64,000 nt of DNA, from positions 186,001 to 250,000 of the forward strand of contig NZ_NETJ01000002.1 in the NCBI RefSeq assembly GCF_002128405.1, written 5' to 3'. Position numbers and translations under genes: made by a program. Under the pieces are notes generated by a model, which saw nothing but the letters and a program-made list of their open reading frames with translations, ran no database searches and was not told the origin of the DNA. Origin of the DNA: Gottfriedia solisilvae (lineage in GTDB: Bacteria; Bacillota; Bacilli; Bacillales; Bacillaceae_G). Below, one piece after another: positions 44,046-53,404 of the stretch (the first letter of the stretch is position 1; each line of letters begins with the position of its first letter).

Positions 44046-46433
44046 TTATTTTACTGTCGTTATGCCAGGTAAACTTGTGGCTCCTAAACCATTTTTACAG
44101 TATACAGATAGTTTGCTCCCTTTTTTCTGAGGAGTAATTTTTACTGTATATAATCCTTTACTATTCACTTTACTTGTACCAAGTACTTTTGAGCCGTATT
44201 TAACTGTAATCGTTGTATATGGCTGAGCTTTACCTGTTACGGTCTTACTTTTATATGACACTTTATTAACAGTAGGTGATTTCGGTGCTTTTAATGTTTT
44301 AACTGTCGTCGCTTTACTAATATTGTTTGAAGCATCGGTTGCAGTAACCGATAAAAGTGTACCAGCTACTTGTTTTGGAACTTTAACTGAATAACCACCA
44401 TTCTTTGATGCTGTAGAATTACTAATTAATTTTCCGTTTTTTCTTACAAGAATTTTTGCATTTGGTTCAGCTACACCATTAACTGATGTAGAAGTATCAC
44501 AAAATGTAAATACGCGTGGAGCAGTTGGTGCTTTTGTATCTAACAATTTTGAACGAGTGGGTTTACTTTTATTTCCAACTAAATCAGTTGAAGTAGCTTT
44601 AAAGAATCCTAATCCACTCATTCCTTTGAGAGACAATTTGAATTTTCCATCTTTTCCGGCCTTAGTCGTAAAAGTTGTTTTACCTGAAGTACTATTACTA
44701 CTTCTTGGTAGGATTGATAAAGTAGATTTAACAGATAAATTCGAACTTGAAACATTATTTTGATCTGCAATGATTGTTATTAATGCATTCGATTCTGTAA
44801 TTCCTTCAACTTCTGAAGTTGTTTCATCTATCTCAGTTATAGTTGGTGGCTTCGGCGCAACAGTATCTCGTATGACTGATTCGTATAAATAATCTGCTCC
44901 ATCTTTTAGCATAAAGTGAATGAATGTGTTTGCTTTTAAAGGATCGTCTATCTCAAAAGAGAAGGTTCCATCATCTTTTACAACTGTTTGATATTCTTTA
45001 TCAACAAAACCGAATACCGTTGCTCCAGCTGGAGCAGTTCCTTTAATTGTTCTTGAAGAATCATATAAAGTTTCAACGCTTATTAAAGACGTTGACTTTT
45101 CTTGTACTTCGACTGATAAGTAATCCGTTTGACCATAATAAGTAGCTTTTACAAGGGTATTTCCAGCTTTATTTGCGATAATTTTATTAGTTGAATCGAT
45201 TGTTAATACATTTTCATCTAATGATTCTAACTGAAATTCTTCAGGGTCAAGAAGTGATCTTTCACCAAAATCATTTATATATTCAAGACTATAATAAGTA
45301 GAAGTTCCTTCTCGTAAGTAAATAGCTGGGTCTTTAAATTCTATAGTATTAACTGTTTTTGATTGAATTGGATAATCTTGAACCTCAACATATTCTGGCA
45401 TATGTCCAGAATTATATCCAACATTTTTAGTATAAGCAATTTTACTCATGTCTTTAGAAAATACTACATCATTATAATCACCCGATAGAGTACGGAGGTA
45501 TGAACCAGTATAAGAATTAAAGAATTTAATTTTATCTGAGTAATGTAATATGATTTCATTATTTTTCCCATATGAGATTTTATATGGGTTTTTCTCGGGT
45601 TCGTTAGTATAAGCATTGATTGATAAAGTTGATAAAGTATAGTTTTGTGACTTATCACTAATATATTGTAAAAATGGTTTTTCAGCTCCATAAGCATTAA
45701 CCATATTTAATTTTCCATCGTTGCTATATGATAACTGGTAAATTGCCCAATATTGTCTAGATTCTGGGTAATTAAATGGATTTTCTATTTTACTAATTAA
45801 TTCTTTTGTCTCATAATTTATGATTTCGACATCCAAACCATATGATACTGCAACTATAGGAAGAGTCGGATGCATTGCAACCTTCATTGTATTGTCAGTT
45901 GGATAGTCTTTTTCGTAAATGACAGATTTTGATTTAGTATCAAAAATACTTAATCTATTACCTCTAAGTAGTTCATCGTTTGTTGAATAAGCAAATGCAA
46001 TAAGGGTATCATCCGTTTCTTTAAATGAGAATTCAGTGTAATAATAAGGAAGACTTTTTATTTTTTCACCAGTTTTACCATCTAGTAATAAAAAATAATC
46101 TCCATTTAAAGCGATATACGATCCTAACGGACTATAGTTAGGATAATCAGTACTATTATCAACGGTAATCGTTTTCAAGAGCGAACCGGTTTGAGTATCA
46201 TACAAACCTATATCGTATACATTCTCAATTTTATTATCCGGTCTGCCTTTTCCGACAAATACAGTTTTACCATCGGGAGATAATGCTGGCCAATTTCCAT
46301 ATGTTGCAAATACAACTTGGTCATTCTCTTGATTTGTTTCCGCATGTATTCGAATATGATCGAATTGAACGGGTATTGTTCCCAGTACTAATAAAAAACT
46401 TAATAAGCAGGTGAAAAATCTCTTGTTGTTCAT
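44046..46433 (-). CDS. Large secreted protein: beta-propeller plus Ig-like repeats
   Basis: The signal peptide (FTCLLSFLLVLGTIPVQF) is followed by WD40-like blades (PALSPDGKTVFVGKG, LYDTQTGSLLKTITVD, LSIFDTKSKSVIYEKD) to about residue 350. A Big_2-type segment and then four or five Ig-like repeats (RTIKGTAPAGATVFGFV, SEVEGITESNALITII, TSVNGVAEPNAKILVR, KTVTGKAQPYTTITVKY) follow. Repeats of this kind occur in surface adhesins and matrix proteins. No LPXTG anchor is seen, so it is probably released or bound non-covalently. ATG follows taggag. Confidence 0.75.
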   Translation of the reverse strand: MNNKRFFTCLLSFLLVLGTIPVQFDHIRIHAETNQENDQVVFATYGNWPALSPDGKTVFVGKGRPDNKIENVYDIGLYDTQTGSLLKTITVDNSTDYPNYSPLGSYIALNGDYFLLLDGKTGEKIKSLPYYYTEFSFKETDDTLIAFAYSTNDELLRGNRLSIFDTKSKSVIYEKDYPTDNTMKVAMHPTLPIVAVSYGLDVEIINYETKELISKIENPFNYPESRQYWAIYQLSYSNDGKLNMVNAYGAEKPFLQYISDKSQNYTLSTLSINAYTNEPEKNPYKISYGKNNEIILHYSDKIKFFNSYTGSYLRTLSGDYNDVVFSKDMSKIAYTKNVGYNSGHMPEYVEVQDYPIQSKTVNTIEFKDPAIYLREGTSTYYSLEYINDFGERSLLDPEEFQLESLDENVLTIDSTNKIIANKAGNTLVKATYYGQTDYLSVEVQEKSTSLISVETLYDSSRTIKGTAPAGATVFGFVDKEYQTVVKDDGTFSFEIDDPLKANTFIHFMLKDGADYLYESVIRDTVAPKPPTITEIDETTSEVEGITESNALITIIADQNNVSSSNLSVKSTLSILPRSSNSTSGKTTFTTKAGKDGKFKLSLKGMSGLGFFKATSTDLVGNKSKPTRSKLLDTKAPTAPRVFTFCDTSTSVNGVAEPNAKILVRKNGKLISNSTASKNGGYSVKVPKQVAGTLLSVTATDASNNISKATTVKTLKAPKSPTVNKVSYKSKTVTGKAQPYTTITVKYGSKVLGTSKVNSKGLYTVKITPQKKGSKLSVYCKNGLGATSLPGITTVK

Positions 46434-46637
46434 CTTAATCTCCTAAATTAATATTTTTTTACTCTACTCAGTATAATGAATTAACATGATAAATTATATA
46501 AAAAATTAGAAATTAACAAAAAATATTAACGAAATTTTAGTAATTTTTTAATTAAATTTCAAGACGTATATATTGTAAAAGAATTCATCATACAATATCA
46601 TTAAATATAATTATTCCGATATGAAAGGTTGGGTATA

Positions 46638-47066
46638 ATGACGAAACCAAAAAGTGGTTCGATTCCATTACCATTAGTACGGACAAATCAGTGGACGATA
46701 GTATTATCTGTTTTACTAACCTTATTTACTGGTGTTTATTGGTTTTTGTTAATCCCATTAATAAGTGGCTTAGGTGGACTGTTCTTTCAATTTAATCCAG
46801 TCATGAGAATTGCGAAAACCTTCTTGAAAAAAAATCCTTCTGAATATATCCAAGAAGATCAGCAACAGCAAAATTTCAACCAAGTTATTTCAGTAGTCTG
46901 TTTAGCAATTGCATTTATAAGTGCATTATTAGAATTTAAGATTTTATTTTATGTATTTACGATTATGGTTGGCTTAGCTGCATTCATTGCTATACTTGGG
47001 TTTTGTGTAGGTTGCTTTATTCATTTTCAATATAATCAATACAAATATAGAAGAAGTTTAAAATAA
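46638..47066 (+). CDS. DUF4395 membrane protein
   Basis: The 142-residue protein has PLPLVRTNQWTIVLSVLLTLFTG at the start and FQFNPVMRIAKTFLKKNPSEYIQEDQQQQNFNQVI in the middle, the signature of DUF4395, with four membrane helices. The family often sits next to thioredoxin-like genes, but none is seen here. ATG 46638 is used; a TTG at 46629 is in frame. Confidence 0.75.
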   Translation: MTKPKSGSIPLPLVRTNQWTIVLSVLLTLFTGVYWFLLIPLISGLGGLFFQFNPVMRIAKTFLKKNPSEYIQEDQQQQNFNQVISVVCLAIAFISALLEFKILFYVFTIMVGLAAFIAILGFCVGCFIHFQYNQYKYRRSLK

Positions 47067-47073
47067 TTATTAA

Positions 47074-47110
47074 AAGAGGAATCATTTATGGTTTCTCTTT
47101 TTTTTTGTAT
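47074..47110 (+). terminator. Terminator of the DUF4395 gene
   Basis: Imperfect stem aaagaggaa/tttctcttt with eight or more T. Confidence 0.65.
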
Positions 47111-47194
47111 TGCGTTTTTTTTAACACCAATCTGTTACATTAACTTTTTTATATCAATCTAACTTAGGTATATACTAAAAAAGAGAAATATATA

Positions 47195-47226
47195 TTGACC
47201 GTGTGGTGTACCCCACAGTTTATGAT
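47195..47226 (+). promoter_or_regulatory. MerR-type promoter with long spacer and dyad operator
   Basis: TTGACC (47195) and TATGAT (47221) are 20 bases apart, longer than the optimal 17. The spacer is filled by the dyad GTGTGGTGTACCCCACAG. This is the layout of promoters that MerR-family proteins activate by untwisting DNA, and the MerR gene starts only 17 bases behind it, so autoregulation is likely. Confidence 0.7.
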
Positions 47227-47243
47227 GTAGTGGGAGGATAAAT

Positions 47244-47588
47244 ATGTATAAAATAAGTGATTTCGCAGAGATAACAGGACTAAGTAAAGAAACTTTGCGA
47301 TACTATGCTGAAGTGAAGTTGCTTGAACCAGCTTATATTGATCCTAAAAATAATTATCGCTATTACGATGATGGAAGTTATTTTCTCGCCATACTTTTAG
47401 GCAAATTACGTAGATTTGGGTTTACGATTCAAGAAATGGTTACTGTTATGGAAGATGAATCGTTTACAAATTTAGAAGAGTTGTTAAATAATAAAAGAAA
47501 AAATATCCAGCTGCAAATAGAAGATTTAACATTACAATTAGAGGAAATTGATGACTTTATTGCATCTGGTAAGGAGGAGCCAAAGTGA
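47244..47588 (+). CDS. MerR-family transcriptional regulator
   Basis: The 114-residue protein has an N-terminal MerR helix-turn-helix and wing (YKISDFAEITGLSKETLRYYAEVKLLEPAYIDPKNNYRYYDDG) and a long dimerisation helix, but no separate effector domain and no Cys cluster. It therefore resembles small MerR-type sensors that act with a partner. It overlaps the next gene by 4 bases (GTGA), so the two form an operon. Confidence 0.85.
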   Translation: MYKISDFAEITGLSKETLRYYAEVKLLEPAYIDPKNNYRYYDDGSYFLAILLGKLRRFGFTIQEMVTVMEDESFTNLEELLNNKRKNIQLQIEDLTLQLEEIDDFIASGKEEPK

Positions 47589-48037
47589 TTCAGTGGAAAG
47601 AAGATATTATGATAGAAACAAATATTGAAAAGGTATGGAGCTTATTTTTGGATAAAAACATTCAAAAAATCATGCCTAAAGTCGAAGAACATATATTAAT
47701 TGAAAAGAATGAAAACGAAATTGGTGCAAAACACCAACAAAGCTACCGAGAAGGAAAGCGTGTAGAAACCTATATTGTGAATACATTAGACTATGAAGAT
47801 ACGGAAAATTGTAAGAAAAAGCAAATAAGCTTTGTTTTAGCAAATGCTTTTGAAACGAATCTACTATTTAAACTTGAAAAAATAGATGAGAATCATACAA
47901 AATTTATTTATGAAGGTTCAAATAAAGGCGTTAATTTCGTTGGACGTGCAATGCTAAAACTAGGGAATAAAAAAGGTGCTATGAAAGTAGTAGAAGATTT
48001 TTTACAAAGAGTTAAACAAGAAGCATTAAATATGTAG
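47585..48037 (+). CDS. SRPBCC/START-like ligand-binding protein
   Basis: The 150-residue protein has the SRPBCC pattern (IETNIEKVWSLFLDKNIQKIMPKV.. a long C-terminal helix MKVVEDFLQRVKQEAL). It probably binds a hydrophobic ligand. The GTG start overlaps the MerR gene stop, so it is likely the regulated partner of that gene. Confidence 0.75.
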   Translation: MIQWKEDIMIETNIEKVWSLFLDKNIQKIMPKVEEHILIEKNENEIGAKHQQSYREGKRVETYIVNTLDYEDTENCKKKQISFVLANAFETNLLFKLEKIDENHTKFIYEGSNKGVNFVGRAMLKLGNKKGAMKVVEDFLQRVKQEALNM

Positions 48038-48126
48038 TTTATGAGATGTGATTTTTCATAAACTCTCGAAATTTTTTCTAAAACCTACGAGAAATTTTTT
48101 ATAATCTTCCGGAATGGATTTAAAAA

Positions 48127-48168
48127 CAAAAAGGAACGTATTTCTTAATCGAAATATGTTCCTTTTTT
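48127..48168 (+). terminator. Terminator of the MerR-SRPBCC operon
   Basis: Stem aaaaaggaacgtatttc with near-perfect complement and T run. Confidence 0.85.
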
Positions 48169-48352
48169 ATTTTTTCTTATACAACATAATGGAAACTAAT
48201 GTCTTATGCTGGATTAGGACATAAGAGTGATAATACGCATGAAATAGTTTTTGCGGTTAACACTTTTACGTAGCTCACTATGAGTAGGTTTGAGGTTTTG
48301 GTAAACAAAAACAAAATCCTCCAATCAAGTCCATTACAAGTGGATTTGGAAT

Positions 48353-48394
48353 AGAAAAAAAGAAAAGCAATTGCACTAAATGGCAATTGCTTAT
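48353..48394 (-). terminator. Terminator of inhA
   Basis: Stem aagcaattgc/gcaattgctt, 8-nt loop, followed on the minus strand by ttctttttt. Confidence 0.75.
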
Positions 48395-48432
48395 AACTTC
48401 ACCTGTTTCTAAAGGAAGCTTTAATTTTTAAA

Positions 48433-50808
48433 TTATTTAAATATCAGGACTTTACCAACTGTGCCATCCGCACTTTCGTTTACCACACGGAATTTTAATC
48501 CGTATGTTGGAATGTTTCGTCCCGCATCGATTAGACCAGGGTTTGAGAAGTCTGCTTTATCATCAAACAATGGGTTGCGAGCAGTAAAATTGTCTTTCAT
48601 TGTAATGCCTAAAAGGTTTTTGTAATCTAAGAACATGGCATTTGTTTTATTCAATCCAAATGCAGCGTCATGGACTTGGTAACGAGAAGAGGCAACCGCT
48701 TTATCACTCCAGCTCATTGCATGCTGATCCGCATCAACAACTCCTAGGAATCCATCACCTGGGTGAACACCTGTCCAGTTGTTGTCAAAGCTTTCATCCA
48801 CATACCAAACCACTAGACCTGGGTCATAGCTCATAAGACTTGCACCACGACGGATGTGTCCTAAGGCCGCATCCACCCCGTTATGAGATCTCCATTCTAA
48901 TAGGTAGTAATGTGTAGAGAGGTAAGTTCCTTTGTCTTTTGCGAATCCTTGGAACGTAAACGCTGAATTTCCTTCTGCATTATCCGATAAAATCGTTTGA
49001 CCATCAGATATGATTTGAATATCGTCCACGTAAAAACCACGTTGAGCAACGTAAGGGTCTGTCCAGTAGTTAAACTTAATGCTCACTTGTTTTCCTGCAT
49101 AAGCACTTAAATCGAATGTAGCCGGTAACCATCCGTTTGATGTACCTGTAATCCCGTGACCAGGATTTTGGTTGTTCGGATTGCTGTCTTTTGTAATGTT
49201 TCCTGAAAGGGAAGTCCAAACGTTGGACCCTTCTTCTTTCACTTGAATAGACGCATAATCCCAATCTTCTTCAATGTCGTACCAAGCTTGGAATGTTAAC
49301 TTCGGTTGAGTAGCATTTGTCAGGTTAACATTCGCTGTCATTGAATGTTCCATATCATTTCCTGAACCACTATAATATTCGTATGTTCCGCTTGTTGGAA
49401 TGTTCACGTGATTTTCTTTTTCTGGTAAATTCACGCGTACCGCGTCATTGTTAGTTCCTTTCGTGGAACCTTCATCTAGTAGAATCGTTGTGCCCGCTTT
49501 TGTCACATCATTTGCGTGAATCGTGGTTCCGCTGAGCCAGTTTCCACCATGTAAATTCTGTAGCATTTCTTTATCATACGGACTAAATCCAGTTGGTTCT
49601 GTACCTGGAATGGCTCCTGCCCAGCTTCCTGCTGACATGATAGACCAATACGCGACTGGTTCTCCAGCACCTGTGTATTGTGTGTCATATTCATCTGGAA
49701 GGCCTAAATCGTGACCAAATTCATGAGAGAAAACACCTGCAGCACCGTCTTCGGGTTCAATTGTATAATCCCAAGCCCCTAATAATCCACCAAAGCGGTT
49801 GCTATTGGATTTTCCGCCTGGAACCGCAATTGGACCTGTAGCAAGTTTCGAGCGGTGAGACCAAATTGCATCGAATCCTAAGCTTCCGCCACCCGCTTCT
49901 TCTCCTGCTCCTGAGTGAATGACCATTAAGTGGTCAATGATGCCGTCAGGCTCATTGTAAACGCCGTTTCCGTTGTAATCGTCACGATCCCATGCATCGT
50001 AATCGGCTAAGTTGAGGGAAGGATCTTTAGCGGCTTTTTTCAACGCTTCTACCACCAAACCTCTAGCGTTTCTGTCAGCCCCATCTGGTGCTGGATAGTT
50101 TCCTCCGTAGTAAGCAGCTGGGTGATCGGCTGTATACCAGCCTGCTACCGTTCCATCGACGGTATAGCTTCCGCCCGATTGCGCTTCATAATATTGTTTC
50201 ATTGAAATCATATTTTTGCCATTTGGTCCTGTGTAGCCATTTGGCCCGAAAATCATATTTTGGAAATGTTCATGCGTGTAATCTTCATAAAACATATCCG
50301 TTTCTTCTTTGGTAATAGAGCTTTTCGCGTAATCTGGGAAATCAATCGCTAAAACGAGTACTTTATCTTTACGGACACTACCGTTATAGTTTTCTTTTTC
50401 AACAGAATCAACCGTTGATTTGTTTGCTTGTCCCAATTTATTACCCTTGCCGTTCGTCAATCCATTAGCGTTTGTATTCGATTTACCTTTTGGCACTTCT
50501 AGAACATCGGATTCGAACCCTTTTGTTTTAGGTGCTTGATTTTTCGCTTTCAAAAAAGTTTTCAACGCTTTTTCAGCTTCCGCAGGACTTGCATCTTTTG
50601 CGATTTTCCCTTGCTTTTTTAACAGCTCAATAAGTCTTTCGTCATTGGCAACCCCTAAATCAGTCGTTGACCATTCTTTAGTGGCTGCTTTTGCTACCTG
50701 TTTTTCCGTATGGGACCCAACGAACGTCCCGCTAAATAAGGCGCTCACCACAATGGCACTGACGGACATGCTGGAAAGAACTTTCCATCCTGTTTTGTTT
50801 TTCGGCAT
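48433..50808 (-). CDS. inhA: Immune inhibitor A, secreted M6 metalloprotease
   Basis: The 791-residue protein has a long signal sequence, a propeptide to about residue 120 and the zinc motif HEFGHDLGLPDEYD with H362, E363 and H366. C-terminal beta-rich domains follow (FQAWYDIEEDWDYASIQVKEEG, FYVDDIQIISDG). This matches InhA of the Bacillus cereus group, which degrades host antimicrobial peptides and matrix proteins. Length and motifs are intact. Base composition appears richer in G+C and codon use different from the flanking genes. Confidence 0.9.
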   Translation of the reverse strand: MPKNKTGWKVLSSMSVSAIVVSALFSGTFVGSHTEKQVAKAATKEWSTTDLGVANDERLIELLKKQGKIAKDASPAEAEKALKTFLKAKNQAPKTKGFESDVLEVPKGKSNTNANGLTNGKGNKLGQANKSTVDSVEKENYNGSVRKDKVLVLAIDFPDYAKSSITKEETDMFYEDYTHEHFQNMIFGPNGYTGPNGKNMISMKQYYEAQSGGSYTVDGTVAGWYTADHPAAYYGGNYPAPDGADRNARGLVVEALKKAAKDPSLNLADYDAWDRDDYNGNGVYNEPDGIIDHLMVIHSGAGEEAGGGSLGFDAIWSHRSKLATGPIAVPGGKSNSNRFGGLLGAWDYTIEPEDGAAGVFSHEFGHDLGLPDEYDTQYTGAGEPVAYWSIMSAGSWAGAIPGTEPTGFSPYDKEMLQNLHGGNWLSGTTIHANDVTKAGTTILLDEGSTKGTNNDAVRVNLPEKENHVNIPTSGTYEYYSGSGNDMEHSMTANVNLTNATQPKLTFQAWYDIEEDWDYASIQVKEEGSNVWTSLSGNITKDSNPNNQNPGHGITGTSNGWLPATFDLSAYAGKQVSIKFNYWTDPYVAQRGFYVDDIQIISDGQTILSDNAEGNSAFTFQGFAKDKGTYLSTHYYLLEWRSHNGVDAALGHIRRGASLMSYDPGLVVWYVDESFDNNWTGVHPGDGFLGVVDADQHAMSWSDKAVASSRYQVHDAAFGLNKTNAMFLDYKNLLGITMKDNFTARNPLFDDKADFSNPGLIDAGRNIPTYGLKFRVVNESADGTVGKVLIFK

Positions 50809-51285
50809 TTCTTTTACCCCCTTGTTATATGTAGTGTATTACAAGACTAATCATATGTTTTTGTGTGAAAATTGTAAATATTCTAAATGTTAATAAATAA
50901 CAACAAATTACGACTTTCCTACTGGAAGAAAAAACAGTCTGTTACCAATGTAATACTTAATGTTAAAACAAACGCCTACTAAATAATTGCAAGGTAGAAA
51001 GAACCTTAGCATTATTGACCTTTTTAGATATATAAGCAAAATAAAAATTTAGTTTTTCTTATTCAACTAACGCATGCAATAGTTGAAGTCAAAGGGTTGT
51101 TTCAACAACCTTTTATATTTGTGATTAAGAGAAGGATAGATGAACTAGAGCATATAATATATAGATAAATAGTTTTATACAAAGGGAATGAACAATGGAA
51201 CTAGCACACCTTTATTGTGTAGGTCTCATTTTTTTGCGGGTTAATTGGAGGACACAAAAATATTTTATAAGGAGTGAAATAGTAA
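50809..51285. other. Gap upstream of inhA
   Basis: The gap must contain the inhA promoter and the promoter of the SemiSWEET gene. A hairpin with T run at 51091-51115 (aaagggttgtt) has no gene in front of it and may end a short transcript. The frame from 51195 is not supported because it overlaps the SemiSWEET gene. Confidence 0.45.
51091..51115 (+). terminator. Orphan terminator-like hairpin
   Basis: Stem aaaggnttgtt/aacaacctttt with a 2-nt loop and T-rich tail, no ORF upstream on the plus strand. Confidence 0.5.
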
Positions 51286-51540
51286 ATGATTACAATCATC
51301 GGTTTCATTGCTGCGATATTAACAACCGCTTCCTTTTTACCACAAGCAATCAAAACGATAAAAACAAAAGACACATCAGGCATTTCATTAATGATGTACA
51401 TTTTATTTAGTGCAGGAATTTTACTTTGGTTAGTTTACGGAATATTTATTAATGATCTTGCAGTAATTTCGGCTAATGCAGTAACATTTGTGTTTGCATT
51501 AATTATTTTATTTTATAAGCTAAAAAGTCCACGCTCTTAA
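51286..51540 (+). CDS. SemiSWEET sugar transporter (PQ-loop)
   Basis: The 84-residue protein has three helices with the PQ motif FLPQAIKTIKTKDTSGISLMMY in the first, as in bacterial SemiSWEET half-transporters that dimerise to move sugars. ATG follows aaggagtg. Confidence 0.8.
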   Translation: MITIIGFIAAILTTASFLPQAIKTIKTKDTSGISLMMYILFSAGILLWLVYGIFINDLAVISANAVTFVFALIILFYKLKSPRS

Positions 51541-51655
51541 ATATGCTTACATAGCTATTAATGTGTGCAAGTTCAAAACTTAGAAAACGGTAATAGTAGA
51601 ACGGTAATAGTAGTTATAGTCTTTAGTTAAATACAAACATGAGGGAGTATGTATA

Positions 51656-52105
51656 GTGACTCAACAAAATATTATCGTTAAAAAGTATAATCACAATTAC
51701 GCTGTACATATAGTGAAAATGTGGAGAGATAGTAAGGAACATGCTATTGGTCAAAAAGAAACTCATAGCTTTGAAAACCACGTTTATTTTCTAAATCATA
51801 TATTACTCGAAAGCTTTGAAGTAGATATAGCGTTAATTGATGAAAAAGTGGTAGGGATGATTGCCTATAATGAGAGAGAAGTAAGCCAATTATATATTCA
51901 TAGAGATTACCAAGGAATAGGTATTGGTCAATTATTACTAGATATAGTAAAAGTGCATTCAAGTGGGAGATTAAGACTAAAAACATTTGAAGTAAATGAA
52001 AAGGCTCAACGCTTTTATGAAAAGAATGGCTTTAAAGTAATTGGTAGAGGGAACGAAAATGAAGAAAATTTACCCGATATTCAATATGAATGGGTATCTG
52101 AATAA
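51656..52105 (+). CDS. GNAT family N-acetyltransferase
   Basis: The 149-residue protein has the acetyl-CoA motif QLYIHRDYQGIGIGQLLLDIVKVHSSGRLRLKTFEVNEKAQRFYEKNGFKVIG. The substrate is unknown. It begins with GTG after gagggag. It is followed by a terminator at 52177. Confidence 0.8.
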   Translation: MTQQNIIVKKYNHNYAVHIVKMWRDSKEHAIGQKETHSFENHVYFLNHILLESFEVDIALIDEKVVGMIAYNEREVSQLYIHRDYQGIGIGQLLLDIVKVHSSGRLRLKTFEVNEKAQRFYEKNGFKVIGRGNENEENLPDIQYEWVSE

Positions 52106-52176
52106 ATTTATATTGAATAATAATGAAACAGTTTAAAATACAAATCTACTAATATCTAAAATTTGCTTGTACAACA

Positions 52177-52213
52177 AAAAGAGGATTTTCATAAATCGAT
52201 CGTCCTCTTTTTT
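52177..52213 (+). terminator. Terminator of the GNAT gene
   Basis: Stem aaagagga/tcctcttt with T run. Confidence 0.7.
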
Positions 52214-52271
52214 ACTAAATGAAGTTTAAATAAAGCCATTCAGCTAAATAACCAGTGATGAAAAATTCTAC

Positions 52272-52988
52272 TTACTGAACAGATTTCACGATCCCGTTGA
52301 CCAGTCCGTTTACAATACTTTGCTGGTAGCTTTTGGTGGATAGTCGTTTGTCTTCTGTTGAATTAGACATAAAGCCCATTTCAATCAGTACAACTGGAGT
52401 TTTGGACCAATTAAAACCCGTTAAATCACTTCGAGGGAGAAGTCCGTCTCCATAGCCTTTTTTCGCTTTTGTTGTTAGGATACTTTCCGTTAATAGAGTT
52501 TTCGCAATGGATTCGCTCACTTTATTAATGCTTTTCGTTGAAGTACCAGATGGGTACAAGAGAGAAAGACCTTGTGTATTTTTGTTCGTACTTCCATCCG
52601 CATGAATGCGAATCGACAAAGCAGATTTTGCATTGTTACAAATTGTCGCACGGTCGATATTGCTTAGGTTCACATCATGCTTCATTCGCGTCATTATCAC
52701 CTTGTAATTCTTTTTTTCGAGTGCTTTTTGTAACTGAAGTGCCACTTCTAAATTCAACTCATATTCATATTTTTTGGTAGCAACACCGCGCGTACCAGCT
52801 GACACTTTTGCTTTTTTTACTTTTGATCCAGGTGCAACTGGTTCAGTCTGAAGATTTTGCTTTTTTTGATGTCCTGCATCAATACAAATCGTTTTTTGTG
52901 GTTCCGGTTTTGTTATTGCTTCGGTCGATTGAAGAAAAATTGTCCCAACCATTCCAATAACGGAAGCAAACAAGATAATTTTTTTCAA
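52272..52988 (-). CDS. N-acetylmuramoyl-L-alanine amidase (Amidase_3)
   Basis: The 238-residue protein has a signal peptide (MKKIILFASVIGMVGTIFLQSTEA) and the zinc site of Amidase_3: DAGH, the Glu in KYEYELNLEVA, IRIHADGS and the catalytic Glu in VLIEMGFMSN. There is no wall-binding repeat. It cuts the amide bond between muramic acid and the stem peptide. Composition is richer in G+C than the neighbours, as in inhA. Confidence 0.85.
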   Translation of the reverse strand: MKKIILFASVIGMVGTIFLQSTEAITKPEPQKTICIDAGHQKKQNLQTEPVAPGSKVKKAKVSAGTRGVATKKYEYELNLEVALQLQKALEKKNYKVIMTRMKHDVNLSNIDRATICNNAKSALSIRIHADGSTNKNTQGLSLLYPSGTSTKSINKVSESIAKTLLTESILTTKAKKGYGDGLLPRSDLTGFNWSKTPVVLIEMGFMSNSTEDKRLSTKSYQQSIVNGLVNGIVKSVQ

Positions 52989-53404
52989 AACTGTTCTCCT
53001 CCAAAGATTCCATTTTTTTATGTATAAGACACATCCTTAAGTGTAACAGAATCCAACAAACAAGGGAGATTGATTTGCTTATTGCGCTCGAAATCGCATT
53101 CCGGAAGTTAATGAAAAATCTCAATTAGAAACGGAGAGATCTCTTGTAAAAAGGTGGCTCTTTTTTTATTATCCCGGTTAGTGTTTTTCTGAAATTATAA
53201 TTACCAATTTATTTAGAAATAGAACTTTACTATGATATACGTTTGCATACTCGTCATTGTATAATAATCTATGAATCGACAAAATTCGTATTAACTTGGA
53301 ATGAATAGTAACCAATAAAGGAAGGAGGATTTGTAAGTAAGTCTAAAAAGTAACACAGTTTGGAAAGAATAAGTATAGAGAACTAGAACTGAGAGGATGA
53401 AACT
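52989..53404. other. Gap between amidase and UvrA-like gene
   Basis: No ORF or clear terminator is seen. It must hold the promoter of the UvrA-like gene and of the amidase. Confidence 0.4.

Larger units (their letters stand above)
48038..48432. other. Gap with terminators and unassigned short frames
   Basis: The gap holds a terminator for the MerR operon (48127-48168) and one for inhA (48353-48394). Between them are two short open stretches (MSYAGLGHKSDNTHEIV and MSRFEVLVNKNK) that might be remnants of genes, but I cannot assign them. Confidence 0.4.

Noticed and set aside
48200-48290. Possible integrase C-terminal remnant (LGHKSDNTHEIV)
   Set aside because: The resemblance to the LGH motif of tyrosine recombinases is limited to a few residues and the catalytic Arg and Tyr are absent.
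51195-51410. ORF of 71 codons overlapping the SemiSWEET gene
   Set aside because: It shares most of its length with the well-supported SemiSWEET frame and its sequence shows no protein-like pattern.
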